A DNA stretch of 64,000 nt. It comes from Pedobacter hiemivivus (GTDB taxonomy: Bacteria; Bacteroidota; Bacteroidia; Sphingobacteriales; Sphingobacteriaceae). The stretch spans positions 1 through 64,000 of the forward strand of contig NZ_SJSM01000026.1 of NCBI RefSeq assembly GCF_004331685.1, read 5' to 3'. A model generated the notes under the pieces. It was not told where the DNA came from and searched no databases. It saw nothing but the letters and a program-made list of their open reading frames with translations. How positions within the stretch are numbered: position 1 is the first letter of the stretch; each line of letters starts with the position of its first letter. The position numbers were made by a program, and so were the translations under genes. This document shows, in pieces, positions 18,592-28,104 of this stretch.

Positions 18592-19904
18592 CGGTCTACA
18601 GGTTTAAAAAATTTATACAGTAAAAAAGTAATGATCAGGATCGAAAAATAGATAAGCCCCAGGCTAAGGTTAAAAATAAACATGGCGACAATAGATACCG
18701 TGGCGATCAGCAAAGAAATAATAGGGAAAGCAGGATAAAATCGCAGGCGAAAAGGTCGGTGTAATTCCGGTTCTTTTTTCCTGAGGATAATAACGGAGAC
18801 CATTGCAATGATGTATAAGGTGAGCGCACCAAAAACCGATATGATAATAATTTCGGATGTTTTACCTGACAATAGCGCCAAAATACCAATGATCATATTT
18901 CCGATCAGCGCATTGGCCGGGGTATGAAACCGCGGGGAGATTTTACCTAAAAAAGCAGGTATGTTGTGTACTCTTCCCATCTCATAGGTAGATCGACCAG
19001 CCGCAAGGATTAAGCCATGAAAGGACGCGACCAAGCCAAACAAGCCAACTGTGATGAGTAAGTGATACATCAAATGATTGCTCCCTGTTATTTTTGCCAA
19101 GGCAAGTGGAAGCGGCGAATCTGACGTTTCTCCACTAACGCCATTTTTATAGACAATCGTTTCCCAGCCTGAAATCCCTGTGGCTGTTACAAAAATCAAT
19201 ATACATAGAATAACAAGTGTAAATATGGCCCAGCCAAATCCTTTACTAATATCTCTTTGCGGATTTTTAGTCTCCTCGGCCACATTTGCAATCCCTTCTA
19301 TCCCCAGAAAAAACCAAATGGCAAAGGGAATAGCGCCAAAAATACCTCCCCATCCATTGGGGAAAGCATGATGAGTAAGATTAGACATCTGGAATTTTGG
19401 CGCTGCTATTCCCGAAAAAAGCAGCAACTCGCCAACTGCAAAGATGGTGATGATCACTTCAAAAGAGGCCGCAGCTTTAACACCATAAACATTTAGGGCG
19501 GTGAATACAAAATAGATTGACACCGCAGAGGCCAGTATGGGTACTTGCGGAAAAAAGGCGTTGAAATAAGCGCCAATGGCAAAAGCTATCGCAGGTGGAG
19601 CTAAGATAAATTCGACAATCTGGGCAATGCCGGCTATAAACCCGATGTTTTTCCCCATTGCTTTATTCGCATAGTCGAACACCCCACCGGCTTTTGGAAT
19701 GGCGCAAGCCAGCTCAGCATAACTAAAAGTAAAAGTGACGTACATCACCATGATTACGAGGGTTGCAATGGCCATTCCCCCGGTACCTCCTTTCTCAAGG
19801 CCCAGGTTCCAACCAAAGTACATACCTGAGATCACGTACCCTACCCCAAGTCCCCAGAGCATAAAAGGACTGAGCGTTTTCTTTAAACCCTTGTTTTCTG
19901 TCAT
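18588..19904 (-). CDS. Amino-acid/amine permease, ethanolamine-permease-like
   Basis: 438 residues with about 12 hydrophobic segments, APC superfamily. The N-terminal LGVGYVISGMYFGWNLGLEKGG and FAIWFFLGIEGIANVAEETKNP patterns resemble the ethanolamine transporter (EAT) branch rather than the putrescine or cationic amino-acid branches. It would import the amine used by the downstream ligase. It is the first gene of the five-gene operon, with a 261-base divergent gap to nagB. The EAT placement is by recognition of these motifs and needs a family tree. Confidence 0.85.
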   Translation of the reverse strand: MTENKGLKKTLSPFMLWGLGVGYVISGMYFGWNLGLEKGGTGGMAIATLVIMVMYVTFTFSYAELACAIPKAGGVFDYANKAMGKNIGFIAGIAQIVEFILAPPAIAFAIGAYFNAFFPQVPILASAVSIYFVFTALNVYGVKAAASFEVIITIFAVGELLLFSGIAAPKFQMSNLTHHAFPNGWGGIFGAIPFAIWFFLGIEGIANVAEETKNPQRDISKGFGWAIFTLVILCILIFVTATGISGWETIVYKNGVSGETSDSPLPLALAKITGSNHLMYHLLITVGLFGLVASFHGLILAAGRSTYEMGRVHNIPAFLGKISPRFHTPANALIGNMIIGILALLSGKTSEIIIISVFGALTLYIIAMVSVIILRKKEPELHRPFRLRFYPAFPIISLLIATVSIVAMFIFNLSLGLIYFSILIITFLLYKFFKPVDR

Positions 19905-20103
19905 TGGCTAAAAACGGTTATCTTGTTATAAATATAATATAAATACCAATACAACATCCACTAAACCATTAAGTTAATGAGAGGTCCGCAATTAGACCTC
20001 CTTGAAGAACTTTTTTACAGGATGATTTGTTATTTTACCAACCTTTTGGAAGCCAGCGCTTCAAAAAAACATTTTTTAAAAAGAGTATCTTGTAATTAAA
20101 AAA

Positions 20104-20134
20104 TTTGATAAAGTCCCAAGAGTGCCTATATTTA
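20104..20134 (+). promoter_or_regulatory. Bacteroidota-type promoter for nagB
   Basis: TTTG at 20104-20107, a 19-base spacer, then TATATTTA at 20127-20134. This matches the primary Bacteroidota promoter (TTTG, about 19-21 bases, TAnnTTTG) with one change at the last base. It lies 31 bases before the nagB start codon. Confidence 0.6.
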
Positions 20135-20165
20135 CTGCTCCGTACAAATTTTAAGAACAAACTAA

Positions 20166-22085
20166 ATGGCTAGATTAAATCTTCTAGAAGAAACACGCTT
20201 TGAAAAACTGCCTGTTTCTGTCTTTGAAAACCCTAAAGCAGCATCACTTAGCGTTGCTCATCGCATCGGGAAACTGATTAAGGAAAAACAAAAAAACAAT
20301 GCTCAGGCGGTTTTAGGTTTAGCTACTGGAGCTACACCAATTGCCGTTTATGCCGAACTGGTAAGAATGCATAAAGAGGAAGGTTTGAGTTTTAAAAATG
20401 TGGTTACTTTTAACCTTGATGAATATTACCCTATGCAGCCAAATGCTGCGCAGAGTTATGTGACCTTCATGAATGAAAACTTATTTGATCATATCGACAT
20501 CGATAAGGACAATGTGAACATCCCTGATGGTACATTAAGTTTAGAAGAAATTCCTGCATTTTGCCTGAATTATGAGAAAAAGATTGGGGACCTGGGAGGA
20601 TTAGATATACAAATCCTCGGTATCGGACGTACAGGTCACATCGGTTTCAATGAGCCAGGTTCTGCACCAAACTCTGGAACACGTCTGGTTACACTAGACG
20701 ATTTGACCAGAAGAGATGCGGCAAGAGACTTTGGGGGTAAATCTTTTGTTCCAACAAAAGCAATTACCATGGGTGTAGGTACCATTTTCAAAGCCAGGGA
20801 AATTATCCTAATGGCTTGGAATAAGAAAAAAGCACCAATCATTAAGAAAACCGTTGAAGGAGAAATTTCAAGTGAAGTTCCTGCAACTTATTTACAGTTA
20901 TCTCAGCATGTTGAATTCATTTTAGATCAGGATGCAGCATGTTTATTAACCCGTTTTGACACACCATGGTTGGTTAAAGACTGTGTATGGGATGAAAAAA
21001 TAACCAGAAAAGCAGTAATCTGGCTATCCAATACCCTTAAAAAACCAGTATTAAAACTTACTGAAGACGATTACAACAACCACGGTATGGCTCAACTGGC
21101 TGTTGAAAGAGGTCCGGTGTACAACATCAACATCGATATATTTAATAAACTACAACACACCATTACTGGTTGGCCAGGTGGTAAACCTAATGCTGATGAT
21201 TCGCAAAGACCTGAACGCGCAGAGCCGGCTAAAAAACGTTCAATCATTTTCTCACCACACCCTGATGATGATGTAATCTCTATGGGGGGTACATTTATCA
21301 GATTAGCTGATCAGAAACAAGATGTACACGTAGCTTACCAAACTTCAGGCAACACTGCTGTTTGGGATGATGATGCTTTACGCTTTGTAGAGTTTAACAT
21401 CGATTTCTCTGAGAAGATGGGCCTTGATACGAAAGAATTAAAAGCTTTATATCAGAGCATGCGTACTTTCATGGGGAAAAAGAAACCTAATCAAATTGAT
21501 ACCCCTGAAATTCAAACTGTAAAAGGTCTGATCAGAAAAGGGGAGGCGATTGCCGGAGCAAGATATTGCGGTTTAGATGATGACCATATCCATTTTATGG
21601 CATTACCTTTCTACGAAAGTGGTAAGAGCCAGAAAAACCCGGTAACAGAAGCCGACGTTGTTTTAACAATGGAACTATTGCAAAAAGTAAAACCGCATCA
21701 GGTATTTGCAGCAGGCGACTTCGAAGATCCACATGGAACGCACATCGTTTGCTTCAATATTATTTTAGAAGCACTAAAACGTTTGGCTAAAACTGAAGAT
21801 TGGGTTAAAGACTGCTGGTTATGGATGTACCGTGGTGCATGGCAAGAATTTGAGACCCATGAAATTGAAATGGCAGTTCCGCTTAGTCCGCAAGAAGTTG
21901 AGCGTAAAAAAATGGCTATTTTCAAACACCAGTCGCAAAAAGACACTGCTGTTTTCCCTGGTGACGACCCTAGAGAATTCTGGCAACGTGCTGAAGACAG
22001 AAACAGAGAAACAGCCCAGGCTTATGACAGCCTAGGTTTAGCAGAGTACGAAGCTATGGAAGCTTTTGTACGCTATAAGTTCTAG
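20166..22085 (+). CDS. nagB: Glucosamine-6-phosphate deaminase fused to a PIG-L deacetylase-like domain
   Basis: 639 residues, about twice the size of E. coli NagB. Residues about 15-270 form the deaminase domain (GLATGATPIAVYAEL, VTFNLDEYYPM, GHIGFNEPGSAPNSGTR), converting glucosamine-6-phosphate to fructose-6-phosphate and ammonia. Residues about 355-600 form a PIG-L/LmbE-like domain with FSPHPDDDVISMGGT and EDPHGTH, the zinc-site pattern of N-acetylglucosamine deacetylases. This long form is common in Bacteroidota. The canonical Asp of the D-G-H motif is Thr here (RTGHIGFNEP). It is followed by a strong terminator, then the nagX-like gene. Confidence 0.92.
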   Translation: MARLNLLEETRFEKLPVSVFENPKAASLSVAHRIGKLIKEKQKNNAQAVLGLATGATPIAVYAELVRMHKEEGLSFKNVVTFNLDEYYPMQPNAAQSYVTFMNENLFDHIDIDKDNVNIPDGTLSLEEIPAFCLNYEKKIGDLGGLDIQILGIGRTGHIGFNEPGSAPNSGTRLVTLDDLTRRDAARDFGGKSFVPTKAITMGVGTIFKAREIILMAWNKKKAPIIKKTVEGEISSEVPATYLQLSQHVEFILDQDAACLLTRFDTPWLVKDCVWDEKITRKAVIWLSNTLKKPVLKLTEDDYNNHGMAQLAVERGPVYNINIDIFNKLQHTITGWPGGKPNADDSQRPERAEPAKKRSIIFSPHPDDDVISMGGTFIRLADQKQDVHVAYQTSGNTAVWDDDALRFVEFNIDFSEKMGLDTKELKALYQSMRTFMGKKKPNQIDTPEIQTVKGLIRKGEAIAGARYCGLDDDHIHFMALPFYESGKSQKNPVTEADVVLTMELLQKVKPHQVFAAGDFEDPHGTHIVCFNIILEALKRLAKTEDWVKDCWLWMYRGAWQEFETHEIEMAVPLSPQEVERKKMAIFKHQSQKDTAVFPGDDPREFWQRAEDRNRETAQAYDSLGLAEYEAMEAFVRYKF

Positions 22086-22104
22086 TTAAATTATTATATT
22101 TATA

Positions 22105-22138
22105 ACCGCTAACAGTTAAACTGTTAGCGGTTTTTTTG
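22105..22138 (+). terminator. Intrinsic terminator after nagB
   Basis: Inverted repeat 22105-22118 / 22120-22133 (14-base arms, AACCGCTAACAGTT and its complement) followed by a run of T. A strong factor-independent terminator for nagB. Confidence 0.85.
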
Positions 22139-22154
22139 TTTAAAGATCTTTTAT

Positions 22155-23312
22155 ATGGCCCAATCTCAAATTGCAAAAGACGCTCCTACCAGATTATTAT
22201 CACTTGATTTTTTTAGAGGCGCAACTGTTGCGGCCATGATTCTTGTCAATAATCCCGGAGATTGGGGAAATATTTATGCGCCGCTAGAGCACGCGAGCTG
22301 GAATGGCTGTACACCTACTGATCTTATTTTCCCGTTTTTCCTGTTTATTGTGGGCGTATCGATCGCTTACGCCATGGGCAGCAAGAAAGCAGATCCCGCT
22401 ACTCATGGAAAAACTATTTTAAAGGCATTAAAAAGAGGGCTTATCTTATTTGGATTGGGCTTGTTCTTATCGCTCTACCCTAAGGTTTTCACCGAACCCC
22501 TTGAGGCTTTTCAACATGTACGGATCCCGGGGGTATTGCAACGCATAGCTATTGTATTTTTCATCTCGGCAGTGATTTTTCTTAAAAACTCAGAAAAGAA
22601 TATATTCAAAATCCTGATTGCCATACTGGCTGTTTATTGGGCACTAATGACCTTTGTTCCCGTTCCGGGTGTTGGTTATGCCAACCTGGAGAAAGAGACC
22701 AACCTGGGTGCCTGGCTAGACCGCAGCATCCTTTCGGAAGCTCATTTATGGAAGGCCGCGAAAACATGGGATCCCGAAGGAATTTTAAGCACCCTACCTG
22801 CAATTGCAAGTGGTCTTTTCGGCGTATTGGTTGGCGTATATTTAAAACGCAAAGACATTGATCCCGCAACGAAGATCGCCTGGTTGTTCTGTACCGGGAT
22901 AACGGCCGTAGCCTTAGGCTTACTATGGGATTTGCAGTTTCCAATTAACAAATCGCTTTGGACAAGCTCTTTTGTACTCTACACCGGTGGTTTGGCTACA
23001 CTTATCCTATCCTTTTGCTACTGGATCATCGACATTCAGCAATACAACCGCTTTACCAAGCCGTTCGTGGTTTATGGTGTAAACGCAATCACGGTATTCT
23101 TCCTTTCGGGGCTGATCCCAAGAACTTTGGGAATGTTTTCGGTAAAGGCTTCCGATGGAACGGAAATGAACCTTCAGGCTTGGTTATATTCTGGCTTTAC
23201 CTGCTGCTTATCTCCCATCAATGCCTCTCTTGCCTGGGCCATTGCTTATATTTTATTCTGGCTAGTGATACTTTGGGTGATGTACAATAGAAAAATCATC
23301 ATCAAAATTTAA
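22155..23312 (+). CDS. NagX-like / heparan-alpha-glucosaminide N-acetyltransferase-like membrane protein
   Basis: 385 residues with about ten hydrophobic segments. The N-terminal LSLDFFRGATVAAMILVNN and WNGCTPTDLIFPFFLFIVG motifs are characteristic of the DUF1624/DUF5009 family, which includes NagX and human HGSNAT. The human enzyme acetylates terminal glucosamine across a membrane; the bacterial role is not settled but many members sit in chitin/GlcNAc clusters, as here after nagB. It starts 69 bases after the nagB stop, beyond the terminator, so it may have its own weak promoter. Confidence 0.85.
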   Translation: MAQSQIAKDAPTRLLSLDFFRGATVAAMILVNNPGDWGNIYAPLEHASWNGCTPTDLIFPFFLFIVGVSIAYAMGSKKADPATHGKTILKALKRGLILFGLGLFLSLYPKVFTEPLEAFQHVRIPGVLQRIAIVFFISAVIFLKNSEKNIFKILIAILAVYWALMTFVPVPGVGYANLEKETNLGAWLDRSILSEAHLWKAAKTWDPEGILSTLPAIASGLFGVLVGVYLKRKDIDPATKIAWLFCTGITAVALGLLWDLQFPINKSLWTSSFVLYTGGLATLILSFCYWIIDIQQYNRFTKPFVVYGVNAITVFFLSGLIPRTLGMFSVKASDGTEMNLQAWLYSGFTCCLSPINASLAWAIAYILFWLVILWVMYNRKIIIKI

Positions 23313-23411
23313 TTTCAGGCAACAGAAACTAGCTGCCCATTTGTTAAATTATGTTAAATTTTTATCATCTATACTATGGCCTTAGTAGGTTTGATGGTAA
23401 ACTTATTATTC

Positions 23412-26276
23412 ATGAGAAAAAATTTTAGCGTCCTTAGCTTGGGACTTGCAGTCATTTTTGCTGTAAACACGCCTGGGTACGCACAGAAAAAAACTACGGT
23501 TGTTAAAAAAACGACAACTGCTGTGGCTAAAAAGGTTGATGGAGATCTTATTCCCAACGACCCCAATGTAAAAATTGGAAAGCTTTCAAATGGCCTTACT
23601 TATTACATCAAAAAGAATACTGAGCCTAAAAAAAGAGCTGAGCTGTATCTGGCAACCCGTATCGGTTCCTTAATGGAAGACGACAACCAACAAGGATTAG
23701 CCCACTTTACAGAACACATGGCATTTAATGGAACGAAAGATTTCCCTAAAAATGAAATGATCAATTACCTACAAAAAGCAGGGATTCGCTTCGGCGCCGA
23801 CCTTAATGCCTATACCAGCTTTGACCATACCGTTTATCAATTACCTATTCCTACAGATAGCAGCGCCTTATTTAAAAATGGCTTTAAAATATTAGCCAAT
23901 TGGGCTGGTAAAATTATCATGGAAGGTGTAGAAATAGATAAAGAACGTGGTGTAATTGTAGAAGAAGATCGTGAACGCGGTAAGAATGCGCAGGATCGCA
24001 TGAGCAAGCAATTGTTGCCGCTATTATTGAAAGGCTCTCGCTATGCTGATCGTTTGCCTATTGGTAAAATAGACATCTTAAACACCTTTACGCACGATAA
24101 GATCAGAAACTTCTATAAGGATTGGTACAGACCAAACTTGCAGGCTGTAATTGCTGTTGGTGATTTTGATGTGAACGAGGTTGAACAATTGATCAAAGCT
24201 AACTTTTCGGGTCTAACTAATCCAGCAAACCCAAGACCGCGACCAAGCTATGATCTCCCTGACAACAAGGCACCACTTGTAAAGATCATTACTGACCCTG
24301 AGCAACAATACAATGTAGCACAGATCATGTACAAACAACGTGGCAACACCACAAAAACTGCTGCTGATTACAAAAAGAGCATCATGTACAATATGATCAA
24401 CAGCATGCTTGGCGCAAGGATGCAAGAGATCATGCAAAAAGAAAATGCTCCATTTTTGCAGGGTCAAAGCGGATATGGTGCTTACCAAGGCGGCTTAGTA
24501 CCCAACATTAACGCCTTTCAGTCGGCAGCTGTATCTAAAACAGGCGCTACACTTGAAAAAGCCTTTACAGCCGTCCTTGCCGAGAATGAGCGTATGAACA
24601 AGTATGGCTTCATGCAATCTGAATTGGATGTAGCTAAAAAGAACATTGCCGCTGGTAATGACGTGAGGTTGAAGGAAAAGGACAAAATACAGTCTGCAAC
24701 CCTTGTAAAGAGATACTTGAACAACTTCCTGACTGGATCAATCATTCCGTCTACTGAAGTTTCTTATGAGTTGACTAAAAAAGCACTTGCTGACATTAGT
24801 CTTGATCAGGTTAATGCATTGGCAAAAACGCTGATCACTAAAGAAAACCAAATCATCATTGTACAGGCACCAGAGAAAGAAAAAGCGAATCTTCCAACAG
24901 AAGCTCAATTGCTTGCTGCGTTAAAAAATGCAGGAAACAATATAACTGCTTACGTAGATAATACGGTAGACAAACCTCTATTGGATAAGAAACCCGTAGC
25001 CGGAAAAGTGGTAGCTGAAAAGAAATTTGATAAAATTGGTGTAACTGAGCTTACGTTAAGCAATGGTATTAAGGTATTACTTAAGCCTACTGATTTTAAA
25101 AATGATCAGATCGTTTTCACCTCTTTCTCTAAAGGCGGTACTTCATTAGCTACCGATGCCAACTTTAAGTCGGCCGAAATGGTTAGTCTAATCCCTCAAA
25201 GTGGCGTTGGCGCCTTCAACCCAACACAATTGAATAAATTGATGGCTGGAAAAACTGGAACTGGTGGCAGTTATGTAAGTGACTTATACCAGGGATATGG
25301 TGGTAGTTCGACTCCAAAAGACCTTGAAACAGCTTTTCAGATGGTTTATACTTATGCAACCAATCCACGTAAAGATGTAGAGCTATTTAATAAAAGCATC
25401 AGCGATTATAAAGTAAGCCTGGAGAACAAAAATTCGAACCCGGAAAGCGTTTTTTCGGATACGGTACAGGCAGTATTGTCATCTTACCATAAACGGGCAA
25501 TGCCCACAACCTTAGCAGACCTGGATAAAATATCATTGGATGAGGCTTACAATTTTTATAAAGATCGTTTTGCTGACAACAGTGAGCAGACTTTTGTGAT
25601 TGTAGGTAACTTCAATATCGAAAGCATAAAACCGCTTCTTGAAACTTACATTGCAAGCTTACCTGCTTTAAACAAAAAACAAAACTTTGTTGACAATGGT
25701 ATAAACTCGCCAAAAGGAAAAGTTAGCAAAACAGTATATAAGGGTCTTGAAGATAAAGCGGAAGTACAATTGTACATCCATGGTGATTACAATTATGACG
25801 CACAAACCAATATCCAGTTAAATGCATTAAAGGCCGCTTTAGAAAATAAAATACTAGAGCGCTTACGCGAAAAAGAAAGCGGTGTTTACAGTCCACGTGT
25901 AGGTTTAAGCGTAGCCAAGTATCCAACTGCTCATTATTATTTCACCATTTCATTCAGTTGCGCTACAGCAAATGTTGAAAAGTTGATTGCTGCTGCTTTA
26001 GATGAGGTTGACCAGATTAAAAACAATGGCGCCACTGTTGATGACATCAGTAAGTTTAAATCAGAAGAACAGCGTCAGGTTGAGCTAAGCTTACGTGACA
26101 ATAGTTTTTGGTTGAACTACCTAACCAACCGTTTAAAGTATGGAGATGATTTGGATCAAATCCTGGACATTAAACAAAGGTTAAACAGCGTTACTGTTGA
26201 AACTTCAAAAGCGACTGCGAAGAAATACTTAAATGAAGATAATTATATCCGTTTGGTATTGATGCCACAGAAGTAA
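23412..26276 (+). CDS. M16-family zinc metalloprotease (insulinase/pitrilysin type)
   Basis: The start at 23412 is preferred because it gives a clean signal peptide (MRKNFSVLSLGLAVIFAV, cleavage near GYAQ); the upstream ATG at 23376 would add 12 residues. The mature protein carries the inverted zinc motif HFTEH at about residues 98-102, with the partner Glu in the IDKERGVIVEEDRERG region, then repeated M16 C-domains; the second half (after about residue 520) lacks the zinc motif, as in two-part periplasmic M16 proteases. It probably degrades peptides in the periplasm. A bidirectional terminator follows. Confidence 0.92.
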   Translation: MRKNFSVLSLGLAVIFAVNTPGYAQKKTTVVKKTTTAVAKKVDGDLIPNDPNVKIGKLSNGLTYYIKKNTEPKKRAELYLATRIGSLMEDDNQQGLAHFTEHMAFNGTKDFPKNEMINYLQKAGIRFGADLNAYTSFDHTVYQLPIPTDSSALFKNGFKILANWAGKIIMEGVEIDKERGVIVEEDRERGKNAQDRMSKQLLPLLLKGSRYADRLPIGKIDILNTFTHDKIRNFYKDWYRPNLQAVIAVGDFDVNEVEQLIKANFSGLTNPANPRPRPSYDLPDNKAPLVKIITDPEQQYNVAQIMYKQRGNTTKTAADYKKSIMYNMINSMLGARMQEIMQKENAPFLQGQSGYGAYQGGLVPNINAFQSAAVSKTGATLEKAFTAVLAENERMNKYGFMQSELDVAKKNIAAGNDVRLKEKDKIQSATLVKRYLNNFLTGSIIPSTEVSYELTKKALADISLDQVNALAKTLITKENQIIIVQAPEKEKANLPTEAQLLAALKNAGNNITAYVDNTVDKPLLDKKPVAGKVVAEKKFDKIGVTELTLSNGIKVLLKPTDFKNDQIVFTSFSKGGTSLATDANFKSAEMVSLIPQSGVGAFNPTQLNKLMAGKTGTGGSYVSDLYQGYGGSSTPKDLETAFQMVYTYATNPRKDVELFNKSISDYKVSLENKNSNPESVFSDTVQAVLSSYHKRAMPTTLADLDKISLDEAYNFYKDRFADNSEQTFVIVGNFNIESIKPLLETYIASLPALNKKQNFVDNGINSPKGKVSKTVYKGLEDKAEVQLYIHGDYNYDAQTNIQLNALKAALENKILERLREKESGVYSPRVGLSVAKYPTAHYYFTISFSCATANVEKLIAAALDEVDQIKNNGATVDDISKFKSEEQRQVELSLRDNSFWLNYLTNRLKYGDDLDQILDIKQRLNSVTVETSKATAKKYLNEDNYIRLVLMPQK

Positions 26277-26290
26277 GAATTATCAGCATA

Positions 26291-26328
26291 AAAAATGGGG
26301 TGTTTATTAATTTAAACACCCCATTTTT
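26291..26328. terminator. Bidirectional terminator
   Basis: Perfect 16-base stem (26291-26306 with 26313-26328), core TGGGGTGTTTA, flanked by A on the left and T on the right. It serves both the M16 protease gene and the convergent GH10-like gene. Confidence 0.85.
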
Positions 26329-26370
26329 TATGTATGATAGTCATTTTTGTACGGTCGTCACGCAGCAGCC

Positions 26371-27927
26371 TTATTCAGCACTAGCAAGCTCCTTTGTCTG
26401 AATTCCTACGGGTCCACTCGGCTCACTTTCATTCTTTAACCGATCCAATGCCGTGACCAGGTAATTATAACGCTTTCCCTTTTCTACATTGGTATCTATA
26501 AACTTAGTAAAGTCTTCGAACCTAATCCTGATGATGTTCTTTGCATCCAGCACATCAATCTTTTCTCCTTCATTAAATCGATAGATTACATAACCGGAAG
26601 CCGTTTCGCCATCTGCTGCTTTTAATGGTTTTTCCCAGCTTAAGTGAACGCCATCGACATGTGCTTCAGCAATGAGATTGAGCGGTTGATTAGGAACCAC
26701 ATCATCCAACCATGGCATTTGTGGTGGCAGGGCCGGATATTTATAGAAGTTATTCTTAAGAGAATCGCCAAAAGCCCGTCCAACAGTAGAGAAAGACTTA
26801 GAACTAAAGAATACGCTTCCCTGTATCAGGTTACTCTTTCGGATATGTCTGATTTGGTTAGGAATCTGATTAGATAAAGCCCAGGCAGCTTCCTTCTTTG
26901 TCGTTCCGTTGTGGATCAAATAAGGGCCCTGTCCGATGTATAAATGCCTGCCATAGGTATTATTCGTCCACCAGTCTACAATGGTCGCAAAAGGCGCTGC
27001 CTTACGCGTAAAACTAAAATATACCTGTGGATTAATATAGTCTACCCAACCTTCTTTAATCCATTTGCGGGAATCCGCGTACAGTTCAGAATAATTAGAC
27101 AGGCCATTGGTTGCAGATCCGAGGCTATCCTCAGAAAGATTTTTCCAGATCCCAAAAGGGCTTACGCCAAACTTCACATACTTTTTATAATGATGGATAC
27201 TATCATCGAGCTGTTTGATCAGCAAATCAACATTGTTCCGGCGCCAATCGCTCACATTCGTAAAGCCATTCGGGTATTTGTTAAAAGTTGTGGCATCATT
27301 TATCGTTTGACCAGCTATTTTATATGGATAGAAGTAATCGTCGAAATGAATCCCATCCACATCATATCCCTTTACCACATCCAAAATCACTTGAACAATA
27401 TATTCCCTTACTTCGGGTATTCCTGGATCGAATTGTTTTTTACCGCCATACACGAAAAACAAATCGGGACGTTTTCGTGTCATATGATCAGCACTAACCA
27501 CCGTGTTGGCACTCATGGTTGCCCGGTAAGGATTAAACCAGGCATGGAGCTCCATTCCCCTAAAATGAGCTTCTTTGATGGCAAACTCCAATGGGTCGTA
27601 ACCCGGAGCTGGTGCTACGCCCTGTTTACCCATTAGCCATTGACTCCAGGGCTCTCTTGATTTAGCATAAAATGCATCCGCAGCAGGACGTACCTGCAAC
27701 ATAATCGCATTCATACCATTTGCTTTATGCTGCTCCAACAGCCCAATTAGCTCCTGTTTTTGCTGGTCAACGCTAAGTCCAGGCTTAGATGGCCAATCAA
27801 TATTAGCAACAGTTGCAACCCACACCCCTCTAAACTCTCTTTTTGGAGCAATTTTTGATGGGGTTTGCGCTATTAGGGAAATGGGGATTATAACTGATAA
27901 TAGTGCATAAATTAGTATTTTAAACAT
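26371..27927 (-). CDS. Family-10-like glycosyl hydrolase (YngK/GHL10 type), secreted
   Basis: 518 residues with an N-terminal signal peptide (ISLIAQTP). REFRGVWVATVANIDWPSKPG at about residues 29-49 and LHAWFNPYRA, GIHFDDYFYPY, VDYINPQVYFSF are hallmark segments of the GHL10 (DUF187, YngK) family of (beta/alpha)8 hydrolases. The final ~100 residues resemble a fibronectin type III module (VDGVHLSWEKP, YNYLVTALDR). Related enzymes are implicated in cleaving denuded peptidoglycan glycan strands or similar polymers. It is a single-gene unit, convergent with the M16 gene. Confidence 0.88.
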   Translation of the reverse strand: MFKILIYALLSVIIPISLIAQTPSKIAPKREFRGVWVATVANIDWPSKPGLSVDQQKQELIGLLEQHKANGMNAIMLQVRPAADAFYAKSREPWSQWLMGKQGVAPAPGYDPLEFAIKEAHFRGMELHAWFNPYRATMSANTVVSADHMTRKRPDLFFVYGGKKQFDPGIPEVREYIVQVILDVVKGYDVDGIHFDDYFYPYKIAGQTINDATTFNKYPNGFTNVSDWRRNNVDLLIKQLDDSIHHYKKYVKFGVSPFGIWKNLSEDSLGSATNGLSNYSELYADSRKWIKEGWVDYINPQVYFSFTRKAAPFATIVDWWTNNTYGRHLYIGQGPYLIHNGTTKKEAAWALSNQIPNQIRHIRKSNLIQGSVFFSSKSFSTVGRAFGDSLKNNFYKYPALPPQMPWLDDVVPNQPLNLIAEAHVDGVHLSWEKPLKAADGETASGYVIYRFNEGEKIDVLDAKNIIRIRFEDFTKFIDTNVEKGKRYNYLVTALDRLKNESEPSGPVGIQTKELASAE

Positions 27928-28104
27928 CTTTTGTAATTAGTGGTGATTAAAATTGGTTTCATTTTGTTGTGTTCAGTAGACAGTATTCGCTCTGAATCTA
28001 GCAATTAAACGATTTTTTTCCAGCTCTCATACAAATTGAGTGTTTTTTTACCTAATCCTGCATTTTATGGCCTTCCCTCTTTAACAGCTTATTTGAATAA
28101 AAAA

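Noticed and set aside
19981..20000. GAGGTC/GACCTC hairpin as a terminator or riboswitch
   Set aside because: Six-bp stem with an 8-base loop in a divergent gap, no T run directly after it and no conserved context recognised.
26944..27636. 230-residue plus-strand open frame opposite the GHL10-like gene
   Set aside because: Antisense frame of a real gene with no recognisable domain or start context.
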